DNA of 52,889 nucleotides, taken from Candidatus Allofournierella merdavium (lineage in GTDB: Bacteria > Bacillota > Clostridia > Oscillospirales > Ruminococcaceae). This document shows, one piece after another, positions 32,926 to 42,148 of this stretch (the first letter of the stretch is position 1; the number at the start of each line of letters is the position of its first letter). A program made the translations under genes and the position numbers. Under the pieces are notes generated by a model. The model searched no databases. It had not been told where the DNA came from and was given only the letters and a program-made list of their open reading frames with translations. Location of the stretch: the NCBI GenBank assembly GCA_019118765.1, contig DWYI01000089.1:1-52889 (forward strand). The letters run 5' to 3'.

Positions 32926-33683
32926 GCGAGACCCCCATTTTGCAAGCGAAGGACCTTCACCTGTACTACGGCGAGACCGAGGCGCTGAAGGGCATCAACA
33001 TAGACATCCAAAAGAACGAGATCACCGCCCTGATCGGCCCGTCCGGCTGCGGCAAGTCCACCTTCCTCAAGACCCTGGACCGCATGAACGATCTGGTTCC
33101 CGGTGTACGCATCACCGGCGAGGTGCTGCTGAACGGTCAGGACATCTACGCCAAAGAGGTGGACGTGAACGAGCTGCGCCGCCGGGTGGGCATGGTGTTC
33201 CAGAAGCCCAATCCCTTCCCCATGAGCATCTACGACAACGTAGCCTACGGCCCCCGGCTCCACGGCAACCACTCCCGCGCGGAACTGGACGAACTGGTGG
33301 AAAAAAGTCTGCGGGGCGCGGCGCTGTGGGACGAGGTGAAGGACCGGCTGAAAAAGAGCGCCATGGGCCTTTCGGGCGGCCAGCAGCAGCGGCTGTGCAT
33401 CGCCCGGGCGCTGGCGGTGGAGCCGGACGTGCTGCTGATGGACGAACCCACCAGCGCCCTGGACCCCGGCAGCACCCTGCGCATCGAGGACCTGATGGCC
33501 GACCTCAAGCAGAACTACACGGTGGTCATCGTCACCCACAACATGCAGCAGGCCAGCCGCATCTCCGACAAGACCGCTTTCTTTTTGCTGGGCGAACTGG
33601 TGGAGTACGGCGTGACCACCCAGATCTTCCAGAACCCGCAGGACAAGCGCACCGAGGATTACATCACCGGCCGGTTCGGCTGA
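32922..33683 (+). CDS. pstB: Phosphate ABC transporter ATPase PstB
   Basis: The nucleotide-binding subunit that powers phosphate import. The 253-residue product has Walker [10 protein letters not shown], the PstB-typical [20 protein letters not shown], signature [15 protein letters not shown], Walker [13 protein letters not shown] and the switch His in [11 protein letters not shown]. The ATG at 32922 overlaps the pstA stop. Confidence 0.97.
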   Translation: MSETPILQAKDLHLYYGETEALKGINIDIQKNEITALIGPSGCGKSTFLKTLDRMNDLVPGVRITGEVLLNGQDIYAKEVDVNELRRRVGMVFQKPNPFPMSIYDNVAYGPRLHGNHSRAELDELVEKSLRGAALWDEVKDRLKKSAMGLSGGQQQRLCIARALAVEPDVLLMDEPTSALDPGSTLRIEDLMADLKQNYTVVIVTHNMQQASRISDKTAFFLLGELVEYGVTTQIFQNPQDKRTEDYITGRFG

Positions 33684-33699
33684 CGTAAGGAGGCAATGT

Positions 33700-34350
33700 A
33701 TGCAGACCCGAAACAATTACACCGAGGCCCTGGGCCAGCTGCGGGTGCATGTGATGGAGATGGGCGGCGGCATCGTGCAGGCCATCGGCCGCACCCAGCG
33801 CGCCCTGGAGCAGCTGGACGCCGCCCTCGCCCGGTCGGTCATCGCGGGCGACGACGAATTTGACCAGATGGAGCGGGACATCGAGCAGGAGTGCCTGACC
33901 CTGGTGGCCACCCAGAGCCCCGTGGCGGGCGACTGGCGGCGCATCGCCTCGGTGATGCGGATGATCGCCGATCTGGAGCGCATCGCCGACCACTGCGCCG
34001 ACATCTGCGAGTATGTGGTGAAACTTTCCGGCAAGGAGCGGGTGGAGCGCATCCCCTACTTCTCCGAGATGTTCGCCCTGATGCAGCAGATGGTGCAGGA
34101 CACCGTGCAGGCCTATGTGGACCTGGACGTGGAGAAGGCGCGCCGGGTGGACGCCCAGGACGACGTGCAGGACGATTATTTTGAAGAGGTGTGCGAGGAG
34201 CTGTGTCAGCTGATGGCGGCCAACACCGGCGCTATCTCGCAGTATGTGGACTATCTGATGATCGCCAAATACCTGGAGCGGATGAGCGACCACGCCACCA
34301 ATCTGGCCCAGTGGATCGAGTACATCGTGAAGGGCGAGCTTCGCATCTGA
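33700..34350 (+). CDS. phoU: Phosphate signalling protein PhoU
   Basis: PhoU is a helical cytoplasmic protein that restrains the Pst transporter and the Pho two-component system when phosphate is ample. The 216-residue product has the tandem three-helix layout with the repeated metal-binding E/D motifs, ERIADHCADICEYV (about residues 88-101) and ERMSDHATNLAQWIEYI near the C-terminus. It follows pstB by 16 bases and ends the operon. No phoP/phoR genes are in the window. Confidence 0.94.
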   Translation: MQTRNNYTEALGQLRVHVMEMGGGIVQAIGRTQRALEQLDAALARSVIAGDDEFDQMERDIEQECLTLVATQSPVAGDWRRIASVMRMIADLERIADHCADICEYVVKLSGKERVERIPYFSEMFALMQQMVQDTVQAYVDLDVEKARRVDAQDDVQDDYFEEVCEELCQLMAANTGAISQYVDYLMIAKYLERMSDHATNLAQWIEYIVKGELRI

Positions 34351-34368
34351 CCGCGGCTTTTCTCTCCC

Positions 34369-34397
34369 GCCGCCCCCGGCAGTCTGTCGGGGGCGGC
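34369..34397 (+). terminator. Terminator of the pst operon
   Basis: A perfect 10-bp GC-rich stem (34369-34378 with 34388-34397), a 9-base loop, followed by an interrupted T-rich tail (GCTTTGCGTTT). Confidence 0.65.
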
Positions 34398-34419
34398 GCT
34401 TTGCGTTTGCCGCGGGGAG

Positions 34420-34448
34420 TTGCCAAGGACGCTTTATCATGCTATAAT
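34420..34448 (+). promoter_or_regulatory. lysA promoter
   Basis: TTGCCA (34420-34425), a 17-base spacer and perfect TATAAT (34443-34448) with an extended TGC in front; 57 bases before the lysA start. Confidence 0.8.
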
Positions 34449-34505
34449 AATAAAACTTCGGGCCGGGCAGAGCGCCCGCGCGCCGCCAAGAGGGGAGAGC
34501 GCATC

Positions 34506-35777
34506 ATGCAGAAAGTACCGTTTATCACGCTGGAACAGGCGAAGGCGATCATTGCCGACGTGCCCACGCCGTTCCACATTTACGACGAGAAGGGCATCCG
34601 GGAGAACGCCCGCCGCCTGTACAAGGCCTTCAGCTGGAACAAGGGCTTCAAGGAGTATTTCGCCGTCAAGGCCACCCCCAACCCCTATCTGATGCAGATC
34701 CTGAAGGAGGAGGGCTGCGGCATGGACTGCTCCTCCTACACCGAACTGGTGCTGAGCGAGGCCTGCGGCATCACCGGCCACGAGGTGATGTTCTCCTCCA
34801 ACGTGACGCCGGTGAAGGATATGCAAAAGGCCGCCGCCATGGGCGCCTACATCAACCTGGACGACTACACCCATGTGGAATTCCTGGAGCGGGTGGCGGG
34901 CATCCCCGAGACCATCTGCTGCCGCTACAATCCCGGCGGCGTGTTCAGCCTGGGCAACGACATCATGGACAACCCCGGCGAAGCCAAGTACGGCATGACC
35001 GAGGTGCAGATGGTCAGCGCCTTCAAAAAGCTGATGGCCAAGGGCGCCAAGCGCTTCGGCATCCACGCCTTCCTGGCCAGCAACACCACCTACAACGAAT
35101 ATTACCCCACCCTGGCGGGCATCCTGTTTGAGCTGGCGGTGCGCCTGCACGAGGCCACCGGCGCCAAGATCGCCTTTGTGAACCTGTCCGGCGGCGTGGG
35201 GGTGGACTATGCCCCCTACCAGCCGAAAAGCGACATCGAGGCCATCGGCGAGGGGGTGCGCAAGAAGTTCGAGGAGATCCTGGTGCCCGCGGGCATGGGC
35301 GATGTGGCCATCTTCACCGAACTGGGCCGTTTCATGCTGGCGCCCTACGGGCACCTGGTGGCCACCGTGCTCCACGAAAAACACATCCAGAAGGACTATG
35401 TGGGCCTGGACGCCTGCGCCGCCAACCTCATGCGGCCGGCCATGTACGGGGCCTACCACCACATCACCGTGCTGGGCAAGGAGGACGAGCCCTGCGACCG
35501 CATCTACGACGTCACCGGCGGCCTGTGCGAGAACAACGACAAGTTCGCGGTGGACCGACCCCTGCCCAAGATCGAGATCGGCGACATCATCGTCATCCAC
35601 GACACCGGCGCCCACGGCTTTTCCATGGGTTACAACTACAACGGCAAGCTGCGCAGCGCCGAGGTGCTGCTGAAGGAGGACGGTTCCCACCAGCTCATCC
35701 GCCGCGCCGAGACCCCGGCGGACTACTTCGCCACCTTCGATTTCACCCCCTACTGGGACCAGCTGAAAAACAGTTGA
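34506..35777 (+). CDS. lysA: Diaminopimelate decarboxylase LysA-type
   Basis: A fold-III PLP enzyme that converts meso-diaminopimelate to L-lysine. The 423-residue product has PTPFHIYDEKGI, the PLP-binding Lys in YFAVKATPNP (K55), the phosphate/PLP site region NLSGGVGVDY and TELGRFMLAPYG, and C-terminal DTGAHGFSMGYNYNG, which carries substrate contacts. ATG 34506 has AGAGGGGAGAG upstream. The monocistronic layout is shown by its own promoter and terminator. Related decarboxylases for ornithine, arginine or carboxynorspermidine are less likely given the overall motif set. Confidence 0.85.
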   Translation: MQKVPFITLEQAKAIIADVPTPFHIYDEKGIRENARRLYKAFSWNKGFKEYFAVKATPNPYLMQILKEEGCGMDCSSYTELVLSEACGITGHEVMFSSNVTPVKDMQKAAAMGAYINLDDYTHVEFLERVAGIPETICCRYNPGGVFSLGNDIMDNPGEAKYGMTEVQMVSAFKKLMAKGAKRFGIHAFLASNTTYNEYYPTLAGILFELAVRLHEATGAKIAFVNLSGGVGVDYAPYQPKSDIEAIGEGVRKKFEEILVPAGMGDVAIFTELGRFMLAPYGHLVATVLHEKHIQKDYVGLDACAANLMRPAMYGAYHHITVLGKEDEPCDRIYDVTGGLCENNDKFAVDRPLPKIEIGDIIVIHDTGAHGFSMGYNYNGKLRSAEVLLKEDGSHQLIRRAETPADYFATFDFTPYWDQLKNS

Positions 35778-35782
35778 CCGCG

Positions 35783-35816
35783 CAGGCCGCCGCCCGAAGG
35801 AGGGCGGCGGCCTGTT
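35783..35816 (+). terminator. lysA terminator
   Basis: A perfect 13-bp GC-rich stem (35783-35795 with 35802-35814) and 6-base loop; only a short T tail (GTT). Confidence 0.65.
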
Positions 35817-35839
35817 ACAGTTTGTTTGCAATTCTTCGA

Positions 35840-35868
35840 TTTACAGCCGCCGCCGCCGGGTGTATAAT
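35840..35868 (+). promoter_or_regulatory. Promoter of the carboxypeptidase to coaD run
   Basis: TTTACA (35840-35845), exactly 17 bases, TATAAT (35863-35868). It lies 56 bases before the VanY-type gene; no strong promoter or terminator is evident from there to coaD. Confidence 0.75.
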
Positions 35869-35924
35869 AAATAATTGAATTTACGGAAGAACGCCGCTTC
35901 CGGCGGCGTAAAGGAGTGTACTTC

Positions 35925-36827
35925 ATGTCCAGCTATCCCTCCCGTGATATGAGCGAAAGCGAGCGCCGCCGCCGCGCCGCCGCCCGCGCCCGCCGCAAAC
36001 GGCAGGTGCTGCGCAACCGGGTGATCTTCTGTGTGGTCTGCCTGGCGCTCATCGCCCTGATCGGCTTTGGCGTGTTCCGGCTGGTGGGCGTGCTCACCGG
36101 CGGCGATACGGAGAGCGGGACTTCCGGCCAGAGCACCAGCCAGCCGGCCAGCGGTTCGGCGGGCACCTCCGCCGGGCAGAGCGCCAGCGCGCCCGCCAGC
36201 GCACCCGCCAGCGAGCCCGCCACCTCCGGCGGGACGGTCACCCCCACCGTGGCGGGCGACTGGCTGCTGACCCTGGTGAACAACAACGTGGCGCTGCCGG
36301 AAGGCTGGCAGATCAGCACCAAGGTGGCGGAGGCCTCCACCCAGAAGGAACTGGCGGACGAGGCGGCCGACGCCTATATGCTGATGAAGCAGGCTGCCGC
36401 GGTGGACGGGGTGGACCTGCTGCTCTGCTCGGGCTACCGCACGGTGGAGTACCAGCAGAACCTCTTTGACCAGGAGAAACAGAAGTGGCTGGACGATGGC
36501 CTCTCCGACCAGGAGGCCTACGACAAGGCCAAGACGGTGGTGGCGGTGCCCGGCTACTCCGAGCACAACTCTGGTCTCGCGGCGGACATCGTCACCCCCG
36601 ACCATCAGACCCTGGACTCCGCCTTCGCGAATACCGACGCGGCCAAGTGGCTGTTCGAGCACGCGCCGGACTACGGCTTTATTTTGCGCTATCCCGAGGA
36701 CAAGCAGGCCATCACCGGCATCATCTACGAGCCCTGGCACTACCGCTATGTGGGGGTGGACAACGCCAAAGCCATCACCGCCAGCGGCAAGTGCCTGGAG
36801 GAATACCTGGACGGGCTTTCCGCCTGA
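35925..36827 (+). CDS. VanY-type D-alanyl-D-alanine carboxypeptidase
   Basis: An M15-family zinc D,D-carboxypeptidase that trims the terminal D-Ala of peptidoglycan stem peptides outside the cell. The 300-residue product has an Arg-rich cytoplasmic start, one membrane helix (about residues 31-53) and a Ser/Ala/Pro linker (about 63-105). The catalytic domain shows SGYRTVEYQ, EHNSGLAADI (zinc His and Asp) and EPWHYRYVG (catalytic Glu and last zinc His). AAAGGAG precedes ATG 35925. It could affect vancomycin response only if D-Ala-D-Lac synthesis were present, and no such genes are seen here. Confidence 0.9.
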   Translation: MSSYPSRDMSESERRRRAAARARRKRQVLRNRVIFCVVCLALIALIGFGVFRLVGVLTGGDTESGTSGQSTSQPASGSAGTSAGQSASAPASAPASEPATSGGTVTPTVAGDWLLTLVNNNVALPEGWQISTKVAEASTQKELADEAADAYMLMKQAAAVDGVDLLLCSGYRTVEYQQNLFDQEKQKWLDDGLSDQEAYDKAKTVVAVPGYSEHNSGLAADIVTPDHQTLDSAFANTDAAKWLFEHAPDYGFILRYPEDKQAITGIIYEPWHYRYVGVDNAKAITASGKCLEEYLDGLSA

Positions 36828-36841
36828 CCGAGAGGAGATAT

Positions 36842-38119
36842 ATGAGTTTACACACCGAATCCATCGCCCCGGGCGTGCGGCTGCACACCCTGCCGGCGGA
36901 CAAGTTCAACCGCTGCCGCGTTTCCATCCATTTCCGCATCCCCGCCAGCCGGGCCGCGGCCACCGACCACGCCCTGCTGCCCCTGGTGCTGGAGCGGGGC
37001 TATGCCGCCTGCCCGGACATGACCGCACTCTCCCGCAAGCTGGCAAAGCTCTACGGGGCGGATCTCACCGTGACTACCTCCATGCAGGGGGCCTGCCGGG
37101 TGCTGAGCGTCAGCGTCAGCGGCATCAAGGACGAGTTCGCCCTGGAGGGGGAGCGCCTTTCCGCCGAGTACGCCGCCCTGGCCTTCGGGGTGGCCTTTGA
37201 ACCCTATTTTGAGAACGGTGAGTTTTCCGCCGAGGCGGTGAGGATCGAAAAAGCCACCCTCGCCCGCCAGCTGGAGAGCGAGATCAACGACAAGCGGCTG
37301 TACTGCGTGCGGCAGGCCCAGCGCCGCTTCTTTGGCGACAGCCCGGCGGGCGTCGCCCGGGACGGCTATCTGGAAGACCTGCCCGCCGTCACCCCCGCCA
37401 GCCTCACGGCGGCCTATCAAAACATCCTTGAGACCGCGTCCATCGACGTGATGGCCCTGGGGCTGGACGTGGCCGCGGTGCGCGCGCGGCTGGCGGCGGC
37501 GCTGGAGGGGCTGCACCGCGCCCCCGCGCCCCTGCCCGGCTTTGTGGCCATGCCCGCCGTGCCGGCGGAACATTTCGAGGAAAAACTGGACCTGGTGCAG
37601 GCCAAGCTGTGCATGCTGTTCACCATGGGCGGCGCCGCCGACCCCGACCGGCTGGACGTCTACCGCATGGCCATGTGCGTGTTCGGCGGGCTGCCCACCA
37701 GCCGTCTGTTTGTGAACGTGCGGGAAAAGCAGAGCCTTTGCTACTACTGCGCCAGCCGCCTCACCGCCGCCTCCGCCTGCATGATGGTGGACAGCGGCGT
37801 GGAGCCCGCCAACGCCCAAAAGGCCGAGGCGGCCATCCTGGCGGAGCTGAAAAACCTGCTGGAAGGCCCCATCGCCCCCGAGGAACTGGAGAACGCCCGC
37901 CTGGCGCTGCGCAGCGGGATGGACAGCGTGGGCGACAGCCTCGCCAGCCTGGAGAACTGGTATTTCGGCGAGATCATGCGGGGCGGCCGCGTCAGCAGCC
38001 CCCAGGAGGCCGCCGCCCGGCTGGAGGACATCGGCGCCGACCAGGTGCGGGAGGTCCTCAAACAGTTCACCCTGTCGGTGAGCTATCTTGTGACCCAGAA
38101 GGAGGAGACCCATGGCTGA
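36842..38119 (+). CDS. yfmF: M16-family protein YfmF-like, lacking the zinc motif
   Basis: A 425-residue M16 (insulinase/PqqL) family protein, probably the inactive partner of a heterodimer. No HxxEH zinc motif is present; the corresponding N-terminal region reads HALLPLVLERGYA. The C-terminal half keeps the family's GGLPTSRLFVNVREKQSLCYY motif. In B. subtilis and relatives this pair (YmfF/YmfH, named YfmF/YfmH in some databases) has been linked to 5-aminopentanol modification of EF-P; that assignment is by family. GAGAGGAGA lies at 36830-36838. The next gene overlaps it by eight bases. Confidence 0.85.
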   Translation: MSLHTESIAPGVRLHTLPADKFNRCRVSIHFRIPASRAAATDHALLPLVLERGYAACPDMTALSRKLAKLYGADLTVTTSMQGACRVLSVSVSGIKDEFALEGERLSAEYAALAFGVAFEPYFENGEFSAEAVRIEKATLARQLESEINDKRLYCVRQAQRRFFGDSPAGVARDGYLEDLPAVTPASLTAAYQNILETASIDVMALGLDVAAVRARLAAALEGLHRAPAPLPGFVAMPAVPAEHFEEKLDLVQAKLCMLFTMGGAADPDRLDVYRMAMCVFGGLPTSRLFVNVREKQSLCYYCASRLTAASACMMVDSGVEPANAQKAEAAILAELKNLLEGPIAPEELENARLALRSGMDSVGDSLASLENWYFGEIMRGGRVSSPQEAAARLEDIGADQVREVLKQFTLSVSYLVTQKEETHG

Positions 38120-39368
38120 CACCTTTGACGCTGTGCGCCGCGCCGTCGGCTGCCAGAGCGCCGTGCTGGACAGCGGCCTCACCGTGCTGGTGCGCCCCAT
38201 GCCGGGCTACAGCAGCACCTACGCCCTCTACGGCACCCGCTTCGGCTCGGTGGACCTGGACTTTGAGGTGGACGGCAAGACCGTCCATCTGCCCGCCGGC
38301 ACCGCCCACTTCCTCGAGCACAAGATGTTCGAGAGCGAGGAGGGCGACGCCTTCGCCCGCTTCGCCAAGACCGGCGCCTCCGCCAACGCCTACACCAGCT
38401 TCGACAAGACCTGCTACCTCTTTTCCGCCACCGACAAGGTGGACGAGAACCTGGACATCCTTTTGAGCATGGTGGACGAGCCCTACTTCACCCCGGCCAC
38501 CATCCAGAAGGAGCAGGGAATCATCGGGCAGGAGATCAAAATGTACGACGACAGCCCCGACTGGCGGGTGATGACCGCCCTGTTCGGCTGTTTGTACGAA
38601 AAGCACCCCATCCGCCACGACATCGCCGGCACGGTGGAGAGCATCGCGCAGATCACCCCGGAGATGCTCTACGACTGCTGCCGCGCCTTCTACAACCCCG
38701 GCAACATGGTGCTGGCGGTGGCGGGCAACGTGACCTTTGAGCAGGTGCTGGCCGCCTGCGAGCGGGCGAAACTGCCCGCCCGCCCCGGCAGCGTGCGGCG
38801 CATCCCCGCGGAGGAGCCCGCGTCGATCGCCGCGCCCGGCGCCCGCTTTTCCATGCAGGTGGCCAAGCCCTGCCTGGGGGTGGGCTTCAAGGAGGCCCCG
38901 GTGCGCGGGGTGAAGTTCGAGGTCATCTGCGATATGCTCACCGAGGTGATCTGCGGCGGCATGACCCCCCTCTACCGCACCCTCTACGATCAGAACCTGG
39001 TGAACCCCGGCTTCGACGGGGAGTTCCTGGCGCTGGACGGTCTGTGCTGCTTCCTGTTCACCGGCGAGACCGACCAGCCGGAAAAGGTGCGGGAGATGCT
39101 GCTGGCGGAGATCGAGCGGCTGCGCACCGAGGGTGTGGACGAGGAACTGTTCACCCTGTGCAAGAACCAGATGTACGGCGAGATGGTGCAGGACCTGGAA
39201 AGCACCGAGAGCGCGGCGTCGCTGCTGGCGGGCAGTTTCCTGCGGGGCTGCGAGCCGGGCGAAGAGTTGGCGGCGCTGGCCAGCGTGACCAAACAGGACC
39301 TGGACGACGCGTTGCAGACCATGCTGCGCCTCGAGCGCAGCGCCACCGTGGTGGTGGACCCCGCTTGA
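38112..39368 (+). CDS. yfmH: M16-family zinc peptidase YfmH-like
   Basis: The catalytic partner of the preceding gene, 418 residues. The inverted zinc motif H66-F-L-E-H70 is present in GTAHFLEHKMFE, with the downstream Glu in EQGIIGQEIKMYDD. The remaining region carries the family's second M16 domain. The pair would form one clam-shell chamber from two subunits. Substrate is unknown; a role in EF-P modification is family knowledge, and no efp gene is in the window. Confidence 0.88.
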   Translation: MADTFDAVRRAVGCQSAVLDSGLTVLVRPMPGYSSTYALYGTRFGSVDLDFEVDGKTVHLPAGTAHFLEHKMFESEEGDAFARFAKTGASANAYTSFDKTCYLFSATDKVDENLDILLSMVDEPYFTPATIQKEQGIIGQEIKMYDDSPDWRVMTALFGCLYEKHPIRHDIAGTVESIAQITPEMLYDCCRAFYNPGNMVLAVAGNVTFEQVLAACERAKLPARPGSVRRIPAEEPASIAAPGARFSMQVAKPCLGVGFKEAPVRGVKFEVICDMLTEVICGGMTPLYRTLYDQNLVNPGFDGEFLALDGLCCFLFTGETDQPEKVREMLLAEIERLRTEGVDEELFTLCKNQMYGEMVQDLESTESAASLLAGSFLRGCEPGEELAALASVTKQDLDDALQTMLRLERSATVVVDPA

Positions 39369-39392
39369 GGGCAGAAAAAGGAGAAACAGCTT

Positions 39393-40544
39393 ATGATGAC
39401 AAATCTGGTCCAGTTCCCCCGCCTGGGGCTGGAGTTTGAGATCGACCGGGTGGCCTTTTCCATCGGGAACATCCACATCTACTGGTACGGCCTCATCATC
39501 GCCGCGGGCCTGCTGCTGGCGCTGGCGTTCGCCTTCCACTACGCGCCGGACTTCGGCGTGGACGCCGACCGCCTGGTGGACGTGGTGCTGGTGGGCACGG
39601 TGTGCGCCATCGTCTGCGCCCGGGCCTACTATGTGGCCTTCGCCCCCTTCAAGTACGACTCCCTCTGGGACATGATCAACCTGCGGGACGGCGGCATCGC
39701 CATCTACGGCGCGGTGATCGGCGCGGCGGTGTTCGGGGGCCTGGCCTGCAAATGGCGGGGCGTGCCCATCCTGCCCACCTTCGACCTGGTGGCCATGGGC
39801 TTCCTCATCGGCCAGGGCCTCGGCCGCTGGGGCAACTTCTTCAACCAGGAGGCCTTCGGCAGCAACACCAACTCCCTCTTTGGCATGTACAGCCAGGGCA
39901 CTCACAACTACCTGGCCAGCTGGCAGGCCCAGCTGGCGGCGGAAGGGGTCACGGTGGATCCCTCCATGCCGGTGCACCCCACCTTTTTGTACGAGAGTGT
40001 GTGGTGCTTTGTGGGCTTCTTCGCCCTGTGGGCCTTCATGAAAAAGCGCCGCTACAACGGCCAGATCGCCCTGCTCTACGCCGTGTGGTACGGCGCGGGC
40101 CGCTTTTGGATCGAGGGTCTGCGCACCGACTCGCTGCTCATCCCCGGCGTGGGGCTGCGGGTGAGTCAGGTGGTGGCCTTGGTGTGCGTGGTGGCGGGTC
40201 TGGCGCTGCTGGCGGTGCTGGGCAAAAAGCACAAGGGCGTGCCCTTTGAGGTGCAGCTGCCGGTGAGCGGCGACGCGCTGAAGCAGGCGAAGGCCGCCGG
40301 CCTGGACCGCGGGCAGATCGACCGCATCGCCGGCAAACTGCCGGCGGGCGCGTCCCACCGGGCCTTTGTGGATCAGACGGCCCAGATCGCCCAGGTGAAC
40401 TGGGCCGCCCGGGCCGCCGCGCTGGCCGATGAGGCCGCCCCGGCCGGGCCCGCTCCGGCGGAAGCGGCAGAGGCCGCGGCGTTCGGCGAGCCGGAGACCG
40501 ACGCCCCCGCGCAGCCGGACAAGCCGGCGGAGAGCGGGGAATAA
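39393..40544 (+). CDS. lgt: Prolipoprotein diacylglyceryl transferase Lgt, with C-terminal extension
   Basis: Lgt moves diacylglycerol from phosphatidylglycerol to the lipobox Cys of prolipoproteins, such as PstS in this window. The core has about seven membrane helices and the motifs YGLIIAAGLLL, GGIAIYGAVIG, the signature RWGNFFNQEAFG (from about residue 145), HPTFLYES and RFWIEGLRTDSL. At 383 residues it is about 100 longer than most homologues. The extra C-terminal part is an Ala/Pro/Glu-rich cytoplasmic tail with a possible helix (DALKQAKAAGLDRGQIDRIA). AAAAGGAG precedes ATG 39393. Confidence 0.93.
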   Translation: MMTNLVQFPRLGLEFEIDRVAFSIGNIHIYWYGLIIAAGLLLALAFAFHYAPDFGVDADRLVDVVLVGTVCAIVCARAYYVAFAPFKYDSLWDMINLRDGGIAIYGAVIGAAVFGGLACKWRGVPILPTFDLVAMGFLIGQGLGRWGNFFNQEAFGSNTNSLFGMYSQGTHNYLASWQAQLAAEGVTVDPSMPVHPTFLYESVWCFVGFFALWAFMKKRRYNGQIALLYAVWYGAGRFWIEGLRTDSLLIPGVGLRVSQVVALVCVVAGLALLAVLGKKHKGVPFEVQLPVSGDALKQAKAAGLDRGQIDRIAGKLPAGASHRAFVDQTAQIAQVNWAARAAALADEAAPAGPAPAEAAEAAAFGEPETDAPAQPDKPAESGE

Positions 40545-40571
40545 ACAGACAGGAGGAAGGGGAGGAAAGCC

Positions 40572-41426
40572 ATGGCGGCACAGATCATCAGCGGCAAACT
40601 GCTGGCGGCCGAAGTGAAAAAACGGGTGGCCGGCGAGGTGGAACAGCTCAAGGCCCAGGGGATAAACCCCTGCCTGGCGGTGATGCTGGTGGGCAGCGAC
40701 CCGGCCAGCCAGGTGTACGTGCGGGGCAAGCAGAACGACTGCGCCGAGTGCGGCATCGAGAGCCGCCTGGTGCGCCTGGACGAGAACGCCACCCAGGCCG
40801 AGGTGCTGGAGCAGCTGGGCCGCCTGGCCGCCGACGAGTCGGTGCACGGGGTGCTGGTGCAGCTGCCCCTGCCCGCCCAGATCGACGAGCAGGCGGTGAT
40901 CGCCGCCATCCCCCCGGAGAAGGACGTGGACGGCTTCACCCCGGTGAATGTGGGGCGCATGACCATCGGGCAGCAGTGCTTCCTGCCCTGCACCCCCGCC
41001 GGCTGCATCGAGATGCTTAAATACGCCGGTGTGGCCATCGAGGGCAAGCGGGCGGTGGTGGTGGGCCGCAGCAACATCGTGGGCAAGCCCGCCGCGCTGC
41101 TGCTTTTGCGGGAGAACGCCACCGTCACCGTCTGTCACTCCCGCACCCGGGACCTGGCGCACATCTGCGCCGAGGCGGACATCCTGGTGGCCGCCATCGG
41201 CAAAGCGAAGTTCATCACCGGCGACATGATCAAACCCGGCGCGGCGGTGATCGACGTGGGCATCAACCGGAGCGAGGACGGCAAACTCTGCGGCGACGTG
41301 GACTTTGCCGCCGCCAGCGAGAAGGCCGCCTTCATCACCCCGGTGCCCGGCGGCGTGGGCCTGATGACCCGGGCCATGCTGCTGTGCAACACGGTGCAGG
41401 CCGCCCGCATGGCCGCCGGGCGCTGA
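40572..41426 (+). CDS. folD: Bifunctional methylene-THF dehydrogenase/cyclohydrolase FolD
   Basis: FolD interconverts 5,10-methylene-, methenyl- and 10-formyl-tetrahydrofolate using NADP. The 284-residue product shows AVMLVGSDPASQVYVRGK with the catalytic Lys, VQLPLPAQID, PEKDVDGFTPVN, PCTPAGC and the NADP-binding VVVGRSNIVGKPAA, ending PVPGGVGLMTRAML. GGAGGAAGGGGAGG precedes ATG 40572. It is in a run with lgt and coaD. Confidence 0.97.
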   Translation: MAAQIISGKLLAAEVKKRVAGEVEQLKAQGINPCLAVMLVGSDPASQVYVRGKQNDCAECGIESRLVRLDENATQAEVLEQLGRLAADESVHGVLVQLPLPAQIDEQAVIAAIPPEKDVDGFTPVNVGRMTIGQQCFLPCTPAGCIEMLKYAGVAIEGKRAVVVGRSNIVGKPAALLLLRENATVTVCHSRTRDLAHICAEADILVAAIGKAKFITGDMIKPGAAVIDVGINRSEDGKLCGDVDFAAASEKAAFITPVPGGVGLMTRAMLLCNTVQAARMAAGR

Positions 41427-41476
41427 AAAAGCGCCCCACCCCGCCGGGCCCGGCGCCCGGGAAAGGAAGGTATCCC

Positions 41477-41989
41477 ATGGAAAAACGCATCGCCATCTGC
41501 CCCGGCAGCTTCGATCCCATCACCAAGGGCCATCTGGACATCATCCGCCGGGCGGCCGCCCTCTTCGACGAGGTGATCGTGCTCATCATGGTGAACTACA
41601 CCAAGGCAAAGACCGCCTTCACTCCCGAGGAGCGGGTGGAGATGGCCCGCCGGGTCACGGCGGACATCCCCAATGTGCGGGTGGACTACTACGCCGGCCT
41701 GCTGGCGGATTACGCCGGCAAGCAGGGGGCCTGCACGCTGGTGAAGGGCCTGCGGGCGGTGACGGACTTTGAGTATGAGTTCCAGATGGCTCTCACCAAC
41801 AAAAAACTCTGCCCCAATCTGGAGACCCTCTTCCTCACCACCGACATCCAGTATATGTACCTGTCCAGTTCGGTGGTGCGGCAGGTGGCCAGCTTCGGCG
41901 GCGACATCTCGGAATTCGTCTGCCCCGAGGTGCTGGAGAACATCCAAAAGCGCCTGGCCCCCGCGCCCGGCACGCTGTCCGACGGCTGA
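41477..41989 (+). CDS. coaD: Phosphopantetheine adenylyltransferase CoaD
   Basis: CoaD makes dephospho-CoA from 4'-phosphopantetheine and ATP. The 170-residue product has PGSFDPITKGHLDII (nucleotidyltransferase (T/H)xGH motif), VKGLRAVTDFEYEFQMA and the C-terminal YLSSSVVRQVASFGGD. ATG 41477 has AAAGGAAGG upstream; a longer open frame before it has no site. Confidence 0.97.
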   Translation: MEKRIAICPGSFDPITKGHLDIIRRAAALFDEVIVLIMVNYTKAKTAFTPEERVEMARRVTADIPNVRVDYYAGLLADYAGKQGACTLVKGLRAVTDFEYEFQMALTNKKLCPNLETLFLTTDIQYMYLSSSVVRQVASFGGDISEFVCPEVLENIQKRLAPAPGTLSDG

Positions 41990-42017
41990 ACCTACAAAAC
42001 AGCGCACAAAACAATGA

Positions 42018-42068
42018 AAAAACCGGCGCTTTCCTCTGCCCGCCGGGGCAGGGAAAACGCCGGTTTTT
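42018..42068. terminator. Bidirectional terminator between coaD and mnmA
   Basis: An 11-bp outer stem (AAAAACCGGCG at 42018-42028 with CGCCGGTTTTT at 42058-42068), plus further internal pairing (TTTCC with GGGAAA, GCCC with GGGC). Confidence 0.88.
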
Positions 42069-42148
42069 GCTTTGTTTCACCCCTGTCGCCGCCCGGAGAG
42101 GCGCGGCCGGCTTTGCGCGGCACACCCGCCCGGGCGCGCCGCCGGGGC

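Noticed and set aside
35925-36827. Vancomycin-resistance locus suggested by a VanY-type enzyme
   Set aside because: There is no VanH, VanA-type ligase, VanX or VanRS nearby. D,D-carboxypeptidases of this type are common wall-trimming enzymes.
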